Source of the DNA: Methanosaeta sp. PtaB.Bin018
Lineage (GTDB): Archaea; Halobacteriota; Methanosarcinia; Methanotrichales; Methanotrichaceae
Direction: 5' to 3'
Length of the DNA stretch: 64,000 nucleotides
Assembly (NCBI GenBank): GCA_002067755.1
Contig: MVQH01000086.1
Span: 1 to 64,000 of the forward strand
Part shown: positions 40,921-49,971 of the stretch, in pieces
How the letters are laid out: each line of letters starts with the position of its first letter
Numbering within the stretch: the first letter of the stretch is position 1
Position numbers and translations under genes: made by a program
Notes under the pieces: model-generated
Seen by the model: only the letters and a program-made list of their open reading frames with translations
Databases searched by the model: none
Told to the model about the DNA's origin: nothing

Positions 40921-41751
40921 ATGCAAAGGTCAGAGCTAGAGCGGTTTATAAGCGAGGACTTGGGTGCATGGGACGACTCCAGTGCCATAATTCCAAAGAT
41001 AAATGCAAAGGCCGTCATCATTGCCAAAGAGGATTGCATTATCTCTGGGCTCTCAGAGGCGAGTGAGATCTTTGGATACTTCGGGCTTGTGGCAGAGCCT
41101 CTCTTCGACGAGGGCGAGTTCGTGCCTTCTGGATGTGAGGTTCTCCATGTGCGCGGCAATGCCAGAGATATCCTGCAGTCCGAGAGGCTGGCCCTCAACT
41201 TCCTGGCGAGGATGAGCGGCGTCTCCACCCTTACGCGAGAATGCGTTCTTTGTGCGCGCGCCGCGAATAGCAACATACGGGTCGCCTGTACCCGCAAGAC
41301 CACTCCTGGGTTCAGATTGTACGAGAAGAAGGCGGTCTTCCTGGGGGGCGGCGACACCCACAGGTTCTGCCTCTCAGATGCAGTGCTCATCAAAGACAAC
41401 CACATCAAGCTTATTGGATTGAAGGAATGTCTGTCTACTGCCAGACGGCAGGCCAGCTTTACCAAGAAGATCGAGGTAGAGGTGGAGAGCATTGAAGATA
41501 TGCTGATTGCAGCGGAGAATGGCGCGGACATAATCATGTTCGACAACATGCCTCCTGAACAGGTGGCCAGTGGAATTGAGCAGCTTTTGCAGAGAGGCCT
41601 TCGGAGCCGTGTGCTTCTGGAAGCGTCAGGGGGCATAACCCTCTCGAATATCGGGGCCTATGCCGCAACAGGAGTGGATGTTGTGTCTCTGGGTGCTCTG
41701 ACCAGGAATGCTAGGTGGATAGATTTTAGCTTAGAAATAGTGAAAGAATAG
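40921..41751 (+). CDS. nadC: Quinolinate phosphoribosyltransferase
   Basis: A 276-residue enzyme that converts quinolinate and PRPP to nicotinate mononucleotide. Recognised parts are LALNFLARMSGVST, ACTRKTTPGFRLYEKKA, LIKDNHIKL, VEVEVES and the C-terminal LLEASGGIT with SLGALT. The ATG at 40921 fits the family; the frame is open further upstream to 40804 but this would overlap nadX and has no similarity. The transcript is close to leaderless. Alternate use of nicotinate mononucleotide by the nickel-pincer pathway (LarE) links it loosely to the sulfur operon. Confidence 0.94.
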   Translation: MQRSELERFISEDLGAWDDSSAIIPKINAKAVIIAKEDCIISGLSEASEIFGYFGLVAEPLFDEGEFVPSGCEVLHVRGNARDILQSERLALNFLARMSGVSTLTRECVLCARAANSNIRVACTRKTTPGFRLYEKKAVFLGGGDTHRFCLSDAVLIKDNHIKLIGLKECLSTARRQASFTKKIEVEVESIEDMLIAAENGADIIMFDNMPPEQVASGIEQLLQRGLRSRVLLEASGGITLSNIGAYAATGVDVVSLGALTRNARWIDFSLEIVKE

Positions 41752-41834
41752 AGAAAAAAGGATAGAGAAAGGGACGATTTGAAATTCCGTTAAGTTCTTG
41801 AGATATATTCAGTGCAGAAAATTTGGGGTCCTGT

Positions 41835-42995
41835 ATGAGGCAGTTGATCTATCTGGCAGTCGCTTTGCTCCTGATAGTTACAGTAGCATATGCCAAAGAA
41901 GACGAAGACCAAGTGACCTATAGCGACTTCACCCTTAACATCGGCGATCGCATCGACATCGGGGACTACAGGGCGGAGCTAATAGAGATTCAGTCGGTAA
42001 AAGACGGCATAGCCGTAATGCGAATCTCCAAGGTGAACGGCGCGCTTGATGAGCAGAGAGCATTTTTACAAAACAGCGCAAACAATTTCGATGGAGGATC
42101 AGATAGCGGCGGCATTACAATCACAGTGACCGACATATTCGATGATCAGTCTGCCAAGGTTCGGGTGGAGTACAAAGAGAGCCTTGGCACAGCCAAGAAG
42201 CGTGCCTCGGAGCGGCCAGCTGTCGCGTTGAATGTACCAATTCTCTCAGTGCAAAAGAGCTTCGACAAGAACCACATAAGCGTCGGCGATGAGGTCAAAG
42301 TCACAATCACCGTCAAGAACATAGGCACTGGACGGGCTCAGGACATAAAGGCTGAAGACCTGCCGCCTCTGCCGGAGTTCTCTTACGTTGTTGGCTATCC
42401 GCCCAAGATCAAAGATGCTCTAGATCCTGGAGAGTCAGATTCTGCTGTGTACGTAATGAATGCAGTCAAGGAAGGCTCCATCCGAGTTCCTGCCGTCCAG
42501 GTAAGCTATACCGACTCGAAGAAGAATGTGAAGTCGAACAACTCAGAGCCATTTAACATCTTGATCAATCCGAAGAGCAAAGCAAATCTGATATTGACGC
42601 TGAGGCCATCCGGGCCTATAATCGTCGACGGCAAAGGCATGCTGAACGTCAGCCTGTACAACCAAGGAGAAGCCTCTGCCACCAGAGTGAACGTGGAAGG
42701 AGACATCAAGCCCTCGGATGGATTGGTTGCAGCGGATCTGGATAAGAGCTTCTTCGAGATCTTGCCGGGAGCTGTGGAGAACTACTCCATAGAGCTATCT
42801 GGCAAGAAGCCTGGAAACTACACAGTCACCCTCAGGTCCAGCTTCCTTGGAGGAGATGGGGCAATGATTCAGGAGGGCAGAGCTGAGGTTGTCGTACTGG
42901 ACCGAGAGTATAAATATCTATATCTCCTACTGATCATACCAGTCATAATTATAGTAGCATGGATGTATAAGAGATACAGAGAGTATAAATATTGA
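41835..42995 (+). CDS. Exported surface protein with C-terminal membrane anchor
   Basis: A 386-residue protein: signal peptide (LIYLAVALLLIVTVAYA), an S-layer-like N-terminal region of about 110 residues, two CARDB/NEW3-type beta domains (about 135-240: SFDKNHISVGDEVKVTITVK; about 250-355), and one transmembrane helix near the C-terminus (LLLIIPVIIIVAW) followed by a basic cytosolic tail. This is the usual layout of archaeal surface proteins facing the pseudoperiplasm. No enzyme motif is seen. The ATG at 41835 is preferred over the TTG at 41823. AGATATATTC near 41801 is a likely TATA box. Confidence 0.82.
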   Translation: MRQLIYLAVALLLIVTVAYAKEDEDQVTYSDFTLNIGDRIDIGDYRAELIEIQSVKDGIAVMRISKVNGALDEQRAFLQNSANNFDGGSDSGGITITVTDIFDDQSAKVRVEYKESLGTAKKRASERPAVALNVPILSVQKSFDKNHISVGDEVKVTITVKNIGTGRAQDIKAEDLPPLPEFSYVVGYPPKIKDALDPGESDSAVYVMNAVKEGSIRVPAVQVSYTDSKKNVKSNNSEPFNILINPKSKANLILTLRPSGPIIVDGKGMLNVSLYNQGEASATRVNVEGDIKPSDGLVAADLDKSFFEILPGAVENYSIELSGKKPGNYTVTLRSSFLGGDGAMIQEGRAEVVVLDREYKYLYLLLIIPVIIIVAWMYKRYREYKY

Positions 42996-43080
42996 GGGAG
43001 TGAATTACCCTAGATTGGTATAGCTTCATCGATAAGTTCACAATTCACAGAAAAAAACCAACCCAAATGGATCTGATATC

Positions 43081-44190
43081 ATGCTCAATGTGCTCATGCT
43101 TGGTGTAGGCCAGTGCGGTAACCGAATACTGGACGCGATTAATAAGGAGGCTTTTGGGGGCGGTGGTGCCTCAAAGCTTGCGAAGTATTATTTACGGCCC
43201 AAATTTCCCAGCCGTGTGGAGACTTTAGCTATAAACACAGCCATAAACGATCTTAAGGAGCTGAAGTTTACCACTGCCAAGGACAGATTGCATGTCCCGA
43301 ATTTGCATGGTGTGGGAGCCAACAGAAACGTGGGCAAGCAGGCATTCATGGATAACCGCGATGTGATAATGGGCGAGATTGAGAAGCGGGGCGACTTCGA
43401 TCTCGCATTCGTCATCACCTCCACCTCTGGTGGAACGGGCTCGTCTTTCTCCCCCCTGCTGATCAACGAACTGAAGAGGCAGTATAGGAACATAACCGTC
43501 ATTACAATAGCTGTCCTGCCATTCAGGGAAGAGGGGTCCATCTACCTTCAAAATGCTGCCTTCAGCATGAGAGAACTGATGGATGTTGAGGCCGAAGGCA
43601 TAATTCTGGCCGACAATCAGTACATGAAGCGATTCAGCGGAGATATCGCCTCGGCTTACGACAAAATCAACAGCATGATCGCTCAGCGTTTGCTTTTCTT
43701 AATTGAATCTCTGGACAGCGAGATGCTCTCAGTGACGGACCTCGGAGACTTCAAGACTGTAATGAACGGAGGGCTGCGCATTGGCACTCTGGGGTTCTAC
43801 AAAGCTGATCGCAAGGATCCATCTGTCAAGGATGCGATCGAGAATAGCCTCAAACCAGGAAACCTTCTCTATCCTGCCAATGTAACAGATGATGCTGCCA
43901 GAGCAATGATAATTGTTCAGGGATCCAGGGAGCATCTGGATGTGGACGAGATCACCAAAGAGGTGGAGAAGCTCTCTAGTTGCGCAGGGCATGTGTTCAA
44001 AGGCATTGTAGTCAAGAAGGGGCATCCGAAAGTACTCTCGATCTTCACCTTGGCAAGTGCGCCTGAGCTTGAGACAATATACGCGCAGGCTGCAAGGGTC
44101 ATGCAAGAAGAGAAGGAGAAGAGGGTCAGGGCCAGGAAACAGTTGGACGACGCATTTGCTCACATCGAAGATTTGGAGGAAATTTACTAA
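43081..44190 (+). CDS. cetZ: CetZ-type tubulin/FtsZ-superfamily GTPase
   Basis: A 369-residue GTPase. The tubulin/FtsZ signatures are the T1 loop GVGQCGNRILD (8-18) and the T4 loop SGGTGSSFSP near 115-125, followed by a T7-like TDLGDFKTVMNGG. The N-terminus and the long alpha-helical tail (KEKRVRARKQLDDAFAHIED) match the CetZ group, which affects cell shape in haloarchaea and is also found in some methanogens. In a filamentous or sheathed methanogen, a shape role is plausible. GGATCTGAT precedes the ATG. It is convergent with the GXGXG gene, four bases apart. Confidence 0.85.
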   Translation: MLNVLMLGVGQCGNRILDAINKEAFGGGGASKLAKYYLRPKFPSRVETLAINTAINDLKELKFTTAKDRLHVPNLHGVGANRNVGKQAFMDNRDVIMGEIEKRGDFDLAFVITSTSGGTGSSFSPLLINELKRQYRNITVITIAVLPFREEGSIYLQNAAFSMRELMDVEAEGIILADNQYMKRFSGDIASAYDKINSMIAQRLLFLIESLDSEMLSVTDLGDFKTVMNGGLRIGTLGFYKADRKDPSVKDAIENSLKPGNLLYPANVTDDAARAMIIVQGSREHLDVDEITKEVEKLSSCAGHVFKGIVVKKGHPKVLSIFTLASAPELETIYAQAARVMQEEKEKRVRARKQLDDAFAHIEDLEEIY

Positions 44191-44194
44191 ATTC

Positions 44195-45082
44195 TCAAAT
44201 GCTGAACCTGCGGTACATCATGGCGTAGAGCTGGCTTTGTTTTAGCATCTTTGCCACCTTGGATTGCTCCGAAGGGCTGAGTGGATGCGCTATTGCAGGC
44301 GGCAGAGGCTTGCAGTCTCGAGCATAGATGGCGCCGCCTGACATTTTGGCGCAGGCAAAGCTTCCAGCGCTTCCAGCCACAAAGATCTCGCCCCCTCTCA
44401 TCTCTGCGCCCGTGAAGTCTCCGGTGCCTCCCCTCACAATTATTCTGCCTCCTCTCATGAGGACGCCTGTGTTGCATTCAGTCTCTCCTGAGACTTCTAC
44501 CAAGCCCGATTGCATGAGGATGCCTGTGCTCATTCCGGCGTTCCCACGCAAGTGGACCACCCTCTCTGCAGGATTTCTTGCGCAAATGGTATCTCGCAGC
44601 AGGCCATCGTCTATGACCAAGCCATTTTGGTCCAAAACATTGGGCTCCAGGACTGGAGTGGATCTTTCCAGAGCCTCGGTTATGGATACGAACTTTCTGT
44701 ATCCAGTCCGATCGCACTCAACTTCTATCACATTTCCCATGGGCAGATCGATCTTGCCAGAGACGTAGATTGCTCCACGCAGCATGCTTATGCCCATGCG
44801 GCCGCCGACGTCTCCATCTACTATTATGTTGCCTGTAGACTCAATTGGTCCGCCCTTACCTCCCAGCCGCATCAGATCCACGCCCATGCTGGAGCCAAGT
44901 CGGCTGCCTGCGTCGCCAAATATCCTTACCGTCTCGCCTCTTCGCAAGGCCTCAACTAGCTTGCGAAAACTGACATTGCAAACTGTCTGGTCCGGATTCA
45001 ACCTCGAGCCGTGATGCTGCCAGTAAAAATCGAATGTGAAGTCGCAAAGGCAATTCTCATTCGATGCTTTGATCTCAGGCAC
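44195..45082 (-). CDS. GXGXG-repeat protein, FwdC/GltB-C-like
   Basis: A 295-residue protein made of a right-handed beta-helix of GXGXG repeats (GDAGSRLGSSMGVD, VDGDVGGRMGISMLRG, LRGNAGMSTGILMQSG, RGGTGDFTGAEMRGG). The fold is shared with formylmethanofuran dehydrogenase subunit C and the C-terminal domain of glutamate synthase; homologues in methanogens are sometimes labelled tributyrin esterase without support. FwdC itself is possible, but the neighbours are not Fwd subunits. It follows the DUF373 gene by six bases. Confidence 0.75.
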   Translation of the reverse strand: MPEIKASNENCLCDFTFDFYWQHHGSRLNPDQTVCNVSFRKLVEALRRGETVRIFGDAGSRLGSSMGVDLMRLGGKGGPIESTGNIIVDGDVGGRMGISMLRGAIYVSGKIDLPMGNVIEVECDRTGYRKFVSITEALERSTPVLEPNVLDQNGLVIDDGLLRDTICARNPAERVVHLRGNAGMSTGILMQSGLVEVSGETECNTGVLMRGGRIIVRGGTGDFTGAEMRGGEIFVAGSAGSFACAKMSGGAIYARDCKPLPPAIAHPLSPSEQSKVAKMLKQSQLYAMMYRRFSI

Positions 45083-45088
45083 AGAGAA

Positions 45089-46192
45089 TCACTTGGCAGG
45101 GGCTGTAGGGCTTTCGCCAGCAATGCGCTTGGACACATTGACGCCCACGAGTGTGATCAAGATGGCCACGATTGCAGATATGGCCAGGTACTGGATGGAC
45201 TCCACCATGCCTATGCCGAACTTCAAGTCGGCATTGCTCGCCAGGATGAAGCCGCTGGCAGACCATATGATCAGGCCGGTGGCCAGCAGAAAGAATAGGT
45301 ATGAGAATGTGCGGGCATCTCTTATTCCCTCCAAATACATATCCATGATCTTTCCGAGGTTGATGCAAAGGGCAGCAACTATGTACCACCAGATGCTTTC
45401 GTGCAGATAGATCATCCCGAGCATGAAGTATCCAGGAAACATAGGCTCGTGATAATATTGCCAGAAGTAAGCCACTCCGCGAACGGTGGCGATCACAACC
45501 AGCATGGCCGCCAGAATGTAGGTGATGAAGGCGATCTTCCCTGCATAAAGGGAATTGCGCAGGGTTCGTTTTGCCTCCTCCATGGAGTCATCGAGGCCCA
45601 AACCCCGAAAGAGAAGGTAAAGGCCCACAGCACCGGTAATTGCCACCACTGCGCCGCTGGGGTATCCCAGAAGGCTGAAGATGGCAAACATGAGCAATGC
45701 TAAGGCAGGCGGAATGAACACCGTGTGGCTGATCTTTGGATCTGTGAAGACCTGCTTGAGCAGGTAGTAAGTGCTCTCCAGATTGGGGCTTTGCTTGACG
45801 AGCACACGACGGACCCCATTCACCTTTATGCGGGACTGGATTATGGGAAGGATTGCCTCGTCCTCGGCCCCGTCAGAGACAACGAGCACGCCTGCTGGTT
45901 TGAAGCGCAAAATCAGCGCCTCGAGCTGTTCTGCGAGCTTGTCGTCAGATATCAGTCCGACCTTCAAGTCTCCTGCCAGGGATGCAATCTCAGCCTCCTT
46001 GCCAGAGGCTACCAGCTCATCCAGAACTTTTATGCCGCCAAAGATGGTATTGACGTCCGAGTCCTCTGGGTCAGCCATGGCCAGCTTGATGGCAGCATTG
46101 ATGTTGCTCTCCCGACCGACGATCGGACTTTCGACCCCCGCCTTTCTGCCCAGATCGTTATCCCGGTCGATGCAGAGCACAAGGACATCCAT
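45089..46192 (-). CDS. DUF373 family membrane protein
   Basis: A 367-residue protein with an N-terminal soluble domain (about 1-145: MDVLVLCIDRDNDLGRK, VVSDGAEDE) and five or six membrane helices after it. The family is archaeal and uncharacterised. The nucleotide- or metal-binding look of the N-terminal DRDND and SDGAEDE motifs suggests a sensor or hydrolase function, which is not shown. It precedes the GXGXG gene in a two-gene operon. A TATA-like ATTTAAGT lies about 25 bases before the ATG, so it may be leaderless. Confidence 0.88.
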   Translation of the reverse strand: MDVLVLCIDRDNDLGRKAGVESPIVGRESNINAAIKLAMADPEDSDVNTIFGGIKVLDELVASGKEAEIASLAGDLKVGLISDDKLAEQLEALILRFKPAGVLVVSDGAEDEAILPIIQSRIKVNGVRRVLVKQSPNLESTYYLLKQVFTDPKISHTVFIPPALALLMFAIFSLLGYPSGAVVAITGAVGLYLLFRGLGLDDSMEEAKRTLRNSLYAGKIAFITYILAAMLVVIATVRGVAYFWQYYHEPMFPGYFMLGMIYLHESIWWYIVAALCINLGKIMDMYLEGIRDARTFSYLFFLLATGLIIWSASGFILASNADLKFGIGMVESIQYLAISAIVAILITLVGVNVSKRIAGESPTAPAK

Positions 46193-46276
46193 GGGTTACT
46201 ATTTGAGAAGATTGTACTTAAATGATTCTGTAGGCAGGTGATCGCGATCATGTCAAGTAGCAAGACACTAGCAGTA

Positions 46277-46286
46277 AAATATTTAT
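46277..46286 (+). promoter_or_regulatory. TATA box for the small secreted protein
   Basis: AAATATTTAT is centred about 30 bases before the ATG at 46311; no ribosome-binding site is seen, so a leaderless or near-leaderless message is likely. Confidence 0.45.
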
Positions 46287-46310
46287 GTTAACACCGTAAG
46301 ATAACTCACT

Positions 46311-46778
46311 ATGAATAGAAAGATACTGTCCTCTATAATTTTATTGCTGATTTTAACGTCCTTCGCGAGCGCTCTGACCTACAGCCGAGCTGGTATACAA
46401 GGGTATGTCGACACCTACAACAGCAATGCGGAAAAGGCCCCAGACATCCTGAAAGGATTGATAGGCAATGAGACTGTCAACGTCGATGTAACAGGAAACG
46501 ATGGCAGCGTATTTCATGTAGGATTCGAGATGGTGAATGCCAGAATAAACAGGATAGTAGATGGTGGGTTCAAAGATCCAAGCATAGTCGTTGTTACAAC
46601 ACAGAGTGCAATAACCAATGTCATACACTCCACCAATCCCATCGCGGCCTTCCAAAAGGAGAGGGACGCAGGCCAGGTCAGAGTCCAGGGAAATAATCTT
46701 TTGACTAAGGCCAAGCTTGAGGCCCTGCTATCGAGCACAAGCGTTCTTCAGTACTTTGCCAATGTCTTCTTCGGCTAG
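46311..46778 (+). CDS. Small secreted protein with SCP2-like pattern
   Basis: A 155-residue product with a signal peptide (KILSSIILLLILTSFASA). The mature domain alternates strands and helices (NVDVTGNDGSVFHVGFEM, DPSIVVVTTQSAI, GQVRVQGNNLLTKAKLEALL), reminiscent of the SCP2 sterol-carrier fold, in which the last strand VRVQG precedes a terminal helix. The similarity is weak and by eye only. It has no cysteine and no anchor. Its last four bases overlap the convergent thiC gene. Confidence 0.7.
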   Translation: MNRKILSSIILLLILTSFASALTYSRAGIQGYVDTYNSNAEKAPDILKGLIGNETVNVDVTGNDGSVFHVGFEMVNARINRIVDGGFKDPSIVVVTTQSAITNVIHSTNPIAAFQKERDAGQVRVQGNNLLTKAKLEALLSSTSVLQYFANVFFG

Positions 46779-48058
46779 CGGGCCAGATCTATATTTTCTT
46801 TTATTATCTTCAGAGCGCAGAGGTCTCCACACATCGTGCATACCCTCCCGTCCGAAGGTGTCCTCTCTGCGCGGATATGCCGGGCGGTCTCCGGATCAAG
46901 GGCCAGCTGGAACTGCCGCTCCCAGAGCATATCCCTTCTGGCCCTGGCCATGGCCAGATCCTGGTCCCGATCATTGTTTTTGATTGTGTCCCCGATGTGC
47001 GCGGCGATGCGCGCGGCGACGACGCCCTGCCTGACGTCCTCCACATTGGGAAGCGCCAGATGCTCCGCCGGCGTGACATAACAGATGAAGTCCGCCCCAA
47101 AGGCGCTGGAGAGGCTTGCACCCACCGCTGCCACAAGATGATCATGGCCGGGAGCGATATCAGTGACCAGGGGGCCGAGCATGTAGAAGGGACGCTCGCA
47201 GGTCATGCGCTTCATGACCTTGACGACAGCCTCGATCTCGTCTATGGGGATGTGGCCCGGGCCCTCGACTATGGTCTGAACGCCAGCTGCCTGGGCTCTG
47301 TCGGCCAGCTCGGCGTTTATTATCAGCTCCTGGATCTGCGCTCTATCGGTTGAGTCGTGAATCGCTCCGGCCCGCAGGCCGTTGCCCAGACTGAGAGTGA
47401 CCTCATGCTCTTTTAGGATCTCCAGGAGGTAGTCGAAATCCTTGTAGAGAGGATTCTCCTTTTCGTTATGAAGCATCCAGCCGATCATAAAGGCACCGCC
47501 CCGGCTGCAGACGCCCCCGAAGCGCCCGCCTTGGCCTTTCAGCCGCTCTACACAGATGCTGTTTATGCCAGTATGAATGGCCATGAAGTTCGTACCTAGC
47601 CTTGCCTGCTCCTCAGTGACCCGAAAGAGGTCGTCTTCGGTCATATCTACACCAGCGCCATATCTCCGTATGGCCTCGATGAAGGCTTGGTAGAGGGGGA
47701 CGCTGCCGACGCTTAAAGTGGTGGCCTCAATCACGCGCCTCCTGATCTCCCGGAAGTCTCCGCCAGTGGAGAGCTCCATCAGGGTGTCAGCTCCACTCGC
47801 CTCAGCGACGCGCGCCTTGCTCACCTCCATCTCCACATCCACTATGTCACTGCTGGTGCCAATTGAGGCGTTCACCTTGGTGCGAAGTCCCTTGCCGATG
47901 CCCACAGGCCTGGTATACCTGTAGGGGCTCACGGGGATCACTATCTTGCCGCTGGCGATACCTCGAAGGATGAACTCAGGTGTCTTGCCTTCCGATTCAG
48001 CCACAAGCTTCATCTCTTCGGTCAATCTCCCTGCTACGGCATCATCCAGGATTCCCAA
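46775..48058 (-). CDS. thiC: Phosphomethylpyrimidine synthase (ThiC)
   Basis: A 427-residue radical SAM enzyme that turns aminoimidazole ribotide into the pyrimidine part of thiamine. The cluster-binding motif CTMCGDLC is at 407-414, in the C-terminal position characteristic of ThiC. SIGTSSD, STGGDF, IHTGIN, SRGGAFM, EGPGHIPID and GPLVTDIAPGHDH are conserved. The length fits the archaeal short form without an N-terminal extension. No TPP riboswitch is seen; a 16-base palindrome lies 36 bases before the start. Confidence 0.96.
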   Translation of the reverse strand: MGILDDAVAGRLTEEMKLVAESEGKTPEFILRGIASGKIVIPVSPYRYTRPVGIGKGLRTKVNASIGTSSDIVDVEMEVSKARVAEASGADTLMELSTGGDFREIRRRVIEATTLSVGSVPLYQAFIEAIRRYGAGVDMTEDDLFRVTEEQARLGTNFMAIHTGINSICVERLKGQGGRFGGVCSRGGAFMIGWMLHNEKENPLYKDFDYLLEILKEHEVTLSLGNGLRAGAIHDSTDRAQIQELIINAELADRAQAAGVQTIVEGPGHIPIDEIEAVVKVMKRMTCERPFYMLGPLVTDIAPGHDHLVAAVGASLSSAFGADFICYVTPAEHLALPNVEDVRQGVVAARIAAHIGDTIKNNDRDQDLAMARARRDMLWERQFQLALDPETARHIRAERTPSDGRVCTMCGDLCALKIIKENIDLAR

Positions 48059-48093
48059 TCAAATCACCGGCGATCTTTGAGGATGAGCAATTA

Positions 48094-48109
48094 TTTAAGT
48101 TTGCTTAAA
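48094..48109. promoter_or_regulatory. Palindrome in the thiC promoter region
   Basis: TTTAAG and CTTAAA form a perfect inverted repeat around TTTG, located between a minus-strand AT-rich TATA candidate (CTATATTTAAATTTTA, about 48112-48127) and the thiC start. The position near the expected transcription start suits an operator for a repressor. Confidence 0.4.
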
Positions 48110-48300
48110 AAATAAAATTTAAATATAGACAAGTTAACTTGGTTTCGACGAGGAGAGCAGGCCAAAGGCCCGTCCACTTCAATGAACGACGTACCTACTG
48201 CTATTGAAAATCGAGGCGAAATCCATATCTAGTTAGGGGTCCACGGATGTGCCAACGATGAAGACTGCCATTGGAGGGATGCCTTATTAATGCTAGACAG

Positions 48301-49716
48301 ATGCTAATAATGATGGCATTGATGCTGTTTTGCACCTTTGCCTTTGGTATTGAGTACACGGCAGAGTATTGGGTCTCAAAGGGCAATGAGTTCCTTGAGA
48401 AACAATCATATGATGTCGCTCTCGATTGCTTTAATAAGTCGATCGAGTTGAACGCGACGAACGCATCCGTGTGGGTCTATGAAGGCATCGCTTATGCTGC
48501 CTTGAGAGACTACAATGGGTCCTTGAATGCTTATAACAAGGCCGTGCAACTCAATCCCAAGCTGGCCGATGCGTGGTATGGAAAGGGCCTTGCATTGGCA
48601 AACCAGGGCATATTTAATGAATCCCTCCAGGCCTTCGTCAAGGCAACTTTGCTCGATCCTGATCTGGCCGATGCCTGGTATTGCATAGGCCTTGTTTTTG
48701 CAAATCAAGGCCGCTATAACGAATCCCTCAAAGCATATGATAAGGCCATAGGGCTGAATCAGAATCTAACGGATGCCTGGTACGGCAAGGGGTTGGTGCT
48801 CGCCAGTCAGGGAAAATATTTCGATGCTTACAGCGCCTTCGACAACGCCACAAAGCAAAATCCTGAGTTTGTAGATGCCTGGTATAGCCTTGGCCTTGTT
48901 TTAGCCAATATGGAAAGGTATGATGAGGCTGTAGTGGCATATGATAAATCCCTTGAGATAAACCCCCTCCACGTCGCAGCACTGATCAATAAAGCGGAGG
49001 CACTCTACGCATTGGGAAGATCTGATGAAGCTGCAGCATCATTTAATAAAGCCACAAGCATAGAATCAAAAGATGCGGATATCTGGTACGAGAAGGCACA
49101 AAAGCTTCGCATGTCAGGAAAATACAAGGAATCCATCGAGGCATATAATCAAACTATCGAATTAAACCCGAATTCCACTGCTGCATGGAACGGCAAAGGC
49201 CTATCTTTTGAGGCTTTAAAGATGTATAATGAATCTATGAAGGCGTTTGACAAAGCCATCGAACTGGACAAGAACAACAGCAAGCTTTGGTACAACAAGG
49301 GATTGCTCCTCGATAAAATGGACAGCGCAGATGAAGCCATTGGAGCAATGGAAAAGGCCGTAGAGCTCGATCCTCAATGCGTTGTCTGTTGGAATGCGAA
49401 GGGCCTGATTCTTCAAGAGCAAAACAAATACGATGAGGCGGTAAAAGCATATGAGAAGGCCTTAGAACTTGATCATAACAATACAGATGCCTGGAACAAC
49501 AAAGGCATCGCTTTAAACAAGGGCACAGCTAACTACGAAGAGGCAATCAAATGCTTTGACAAAGCTATCGAGATTGATCCAAAGCACATTGCCGCATGGG
49601 TCAACAAAGCCAATACATACTTGGCGATGGGCCGTACCTCTGATGCCGATTATGCTTTTGCTAAGGCGGCAGAGCTGGGATATGTGCGTCAATCTACAAC
49701 GGTCCAAAGCATATAA
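48301..49716 (+). CDS. Exported tetratricopeptide-repeat protein
   Basis: A 471-residue protein with a hydrophobic signal segment (MLIMMALMLFCTFAFG) and about thirteen 34-residue TPR units covering the rest, with the pattern AWYGKGLALANQGIFNESLQ and AFDKAIELDKNN repeated. Such solenoids bind other proteins. Location outside the membrane is inferred from the signal. The start is unclear: GGAGGG at 48273 lies too far from the ATG at 48301 and just after a TTG at 48271; I use the ATG because it begins the hydrophobic segment. Confidence 0.83.
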   Translation: MLIMMALMLFCTFAFGIEYTAEYWVSKGNEFLEKQSYDVALDCFNKSIELNATNASVWVYEGIAYAALRDYNGSLNAYNKAVQLNPKLADAWYGKGLALANQGIFNESLQAFVKATLLDPDLADAWYCIGLVFANQGRYNESLKAYDKAIGLNQNLTDAWYGKGLVLASQGKYFDAYSAFDNATKQNPEFVDAWYSLGLVLANMERYDEAVVAYDKSLEINPLHVAALINKAEALYALGRSDEAAASFNKATSIESKDADIWYEKAQKLRMSGKYKESIEAYNQTIELNPNSTAAWNGKGLSFEALKMYNESMKAFDKAIELDKNNSKLWYNKGLLLDKMDSADEAIGAMEKAVELDPQCVVCWNAKGLILQEQNKYDEAVKAYEKALELDHNNTDAWNNKGIALNKGTANYEEAIKCFDKAIEIDPKHIAAWVNKANTYLAMGRTSDADYAFAKAAELGYVRQSTTVQSI

Positions 49717-49738
49717 GATCTGGGTCAGTAAATCATCT

Positions 49739-49754
49739 CCGCCCAAAATGGCGG
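49739..49754 (+). terminator. Hairpin after the TPR gene
   Basis: CCGCC and GGCGG pair around CAAAAT, 22 bases after the TPR stop, followed by TCTATCTCTCTTTGCTTC. Confidence 0.5.
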
Positions 49755-49922
49755 GGATTCTATCTCTCTTTGCTTCGAACTCCCATGAAACGAGAGGGCG
49801 GGCAAAGTCGACTTTTAAGTAGGTAGGAGGATAGAAGATGGTTTTGGCCGACTTTTGCCCATACAGTAGTCGGCATTCAACGATATAAATATGTGGTACA
49901 CACTGTGGAGACGATGAGATAA

Positions 49923-49934
49923 ATCTTAAATATT
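49923..49934 (+). promoter_or_regulatory. TATA element upstream of the ABC-2 exporter
   Basis: ATCTTAAATATT is centred 27 bases before an ATG at 49956 that opens a 16-codon frame overlapping the annotated start of the ATPase. A second candidate, CGATATAAATAT, lies at 49882-49893. Confidence 0.4.
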
Positions 49935-49971
49935 ACTAAAAAATGAGTTGCTTTTATGAATAGATGGCTCT

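Noticed and set aside
48059-48300. TPP riboswitch before thiC
   Set aside because: The conserved TPP-binding elements (CTGAGA and the ACCTGA-type segment) are not present on either strand.
49838-49888. 16-codon frame with GGAGG upstream after the TPR gene
   Set aside because: The ribosome-binding site is good, but the peptide (MVLADFCPYSSRHSTI) is very short, has no promoter of its own nearby, and shows nothing else to support it.
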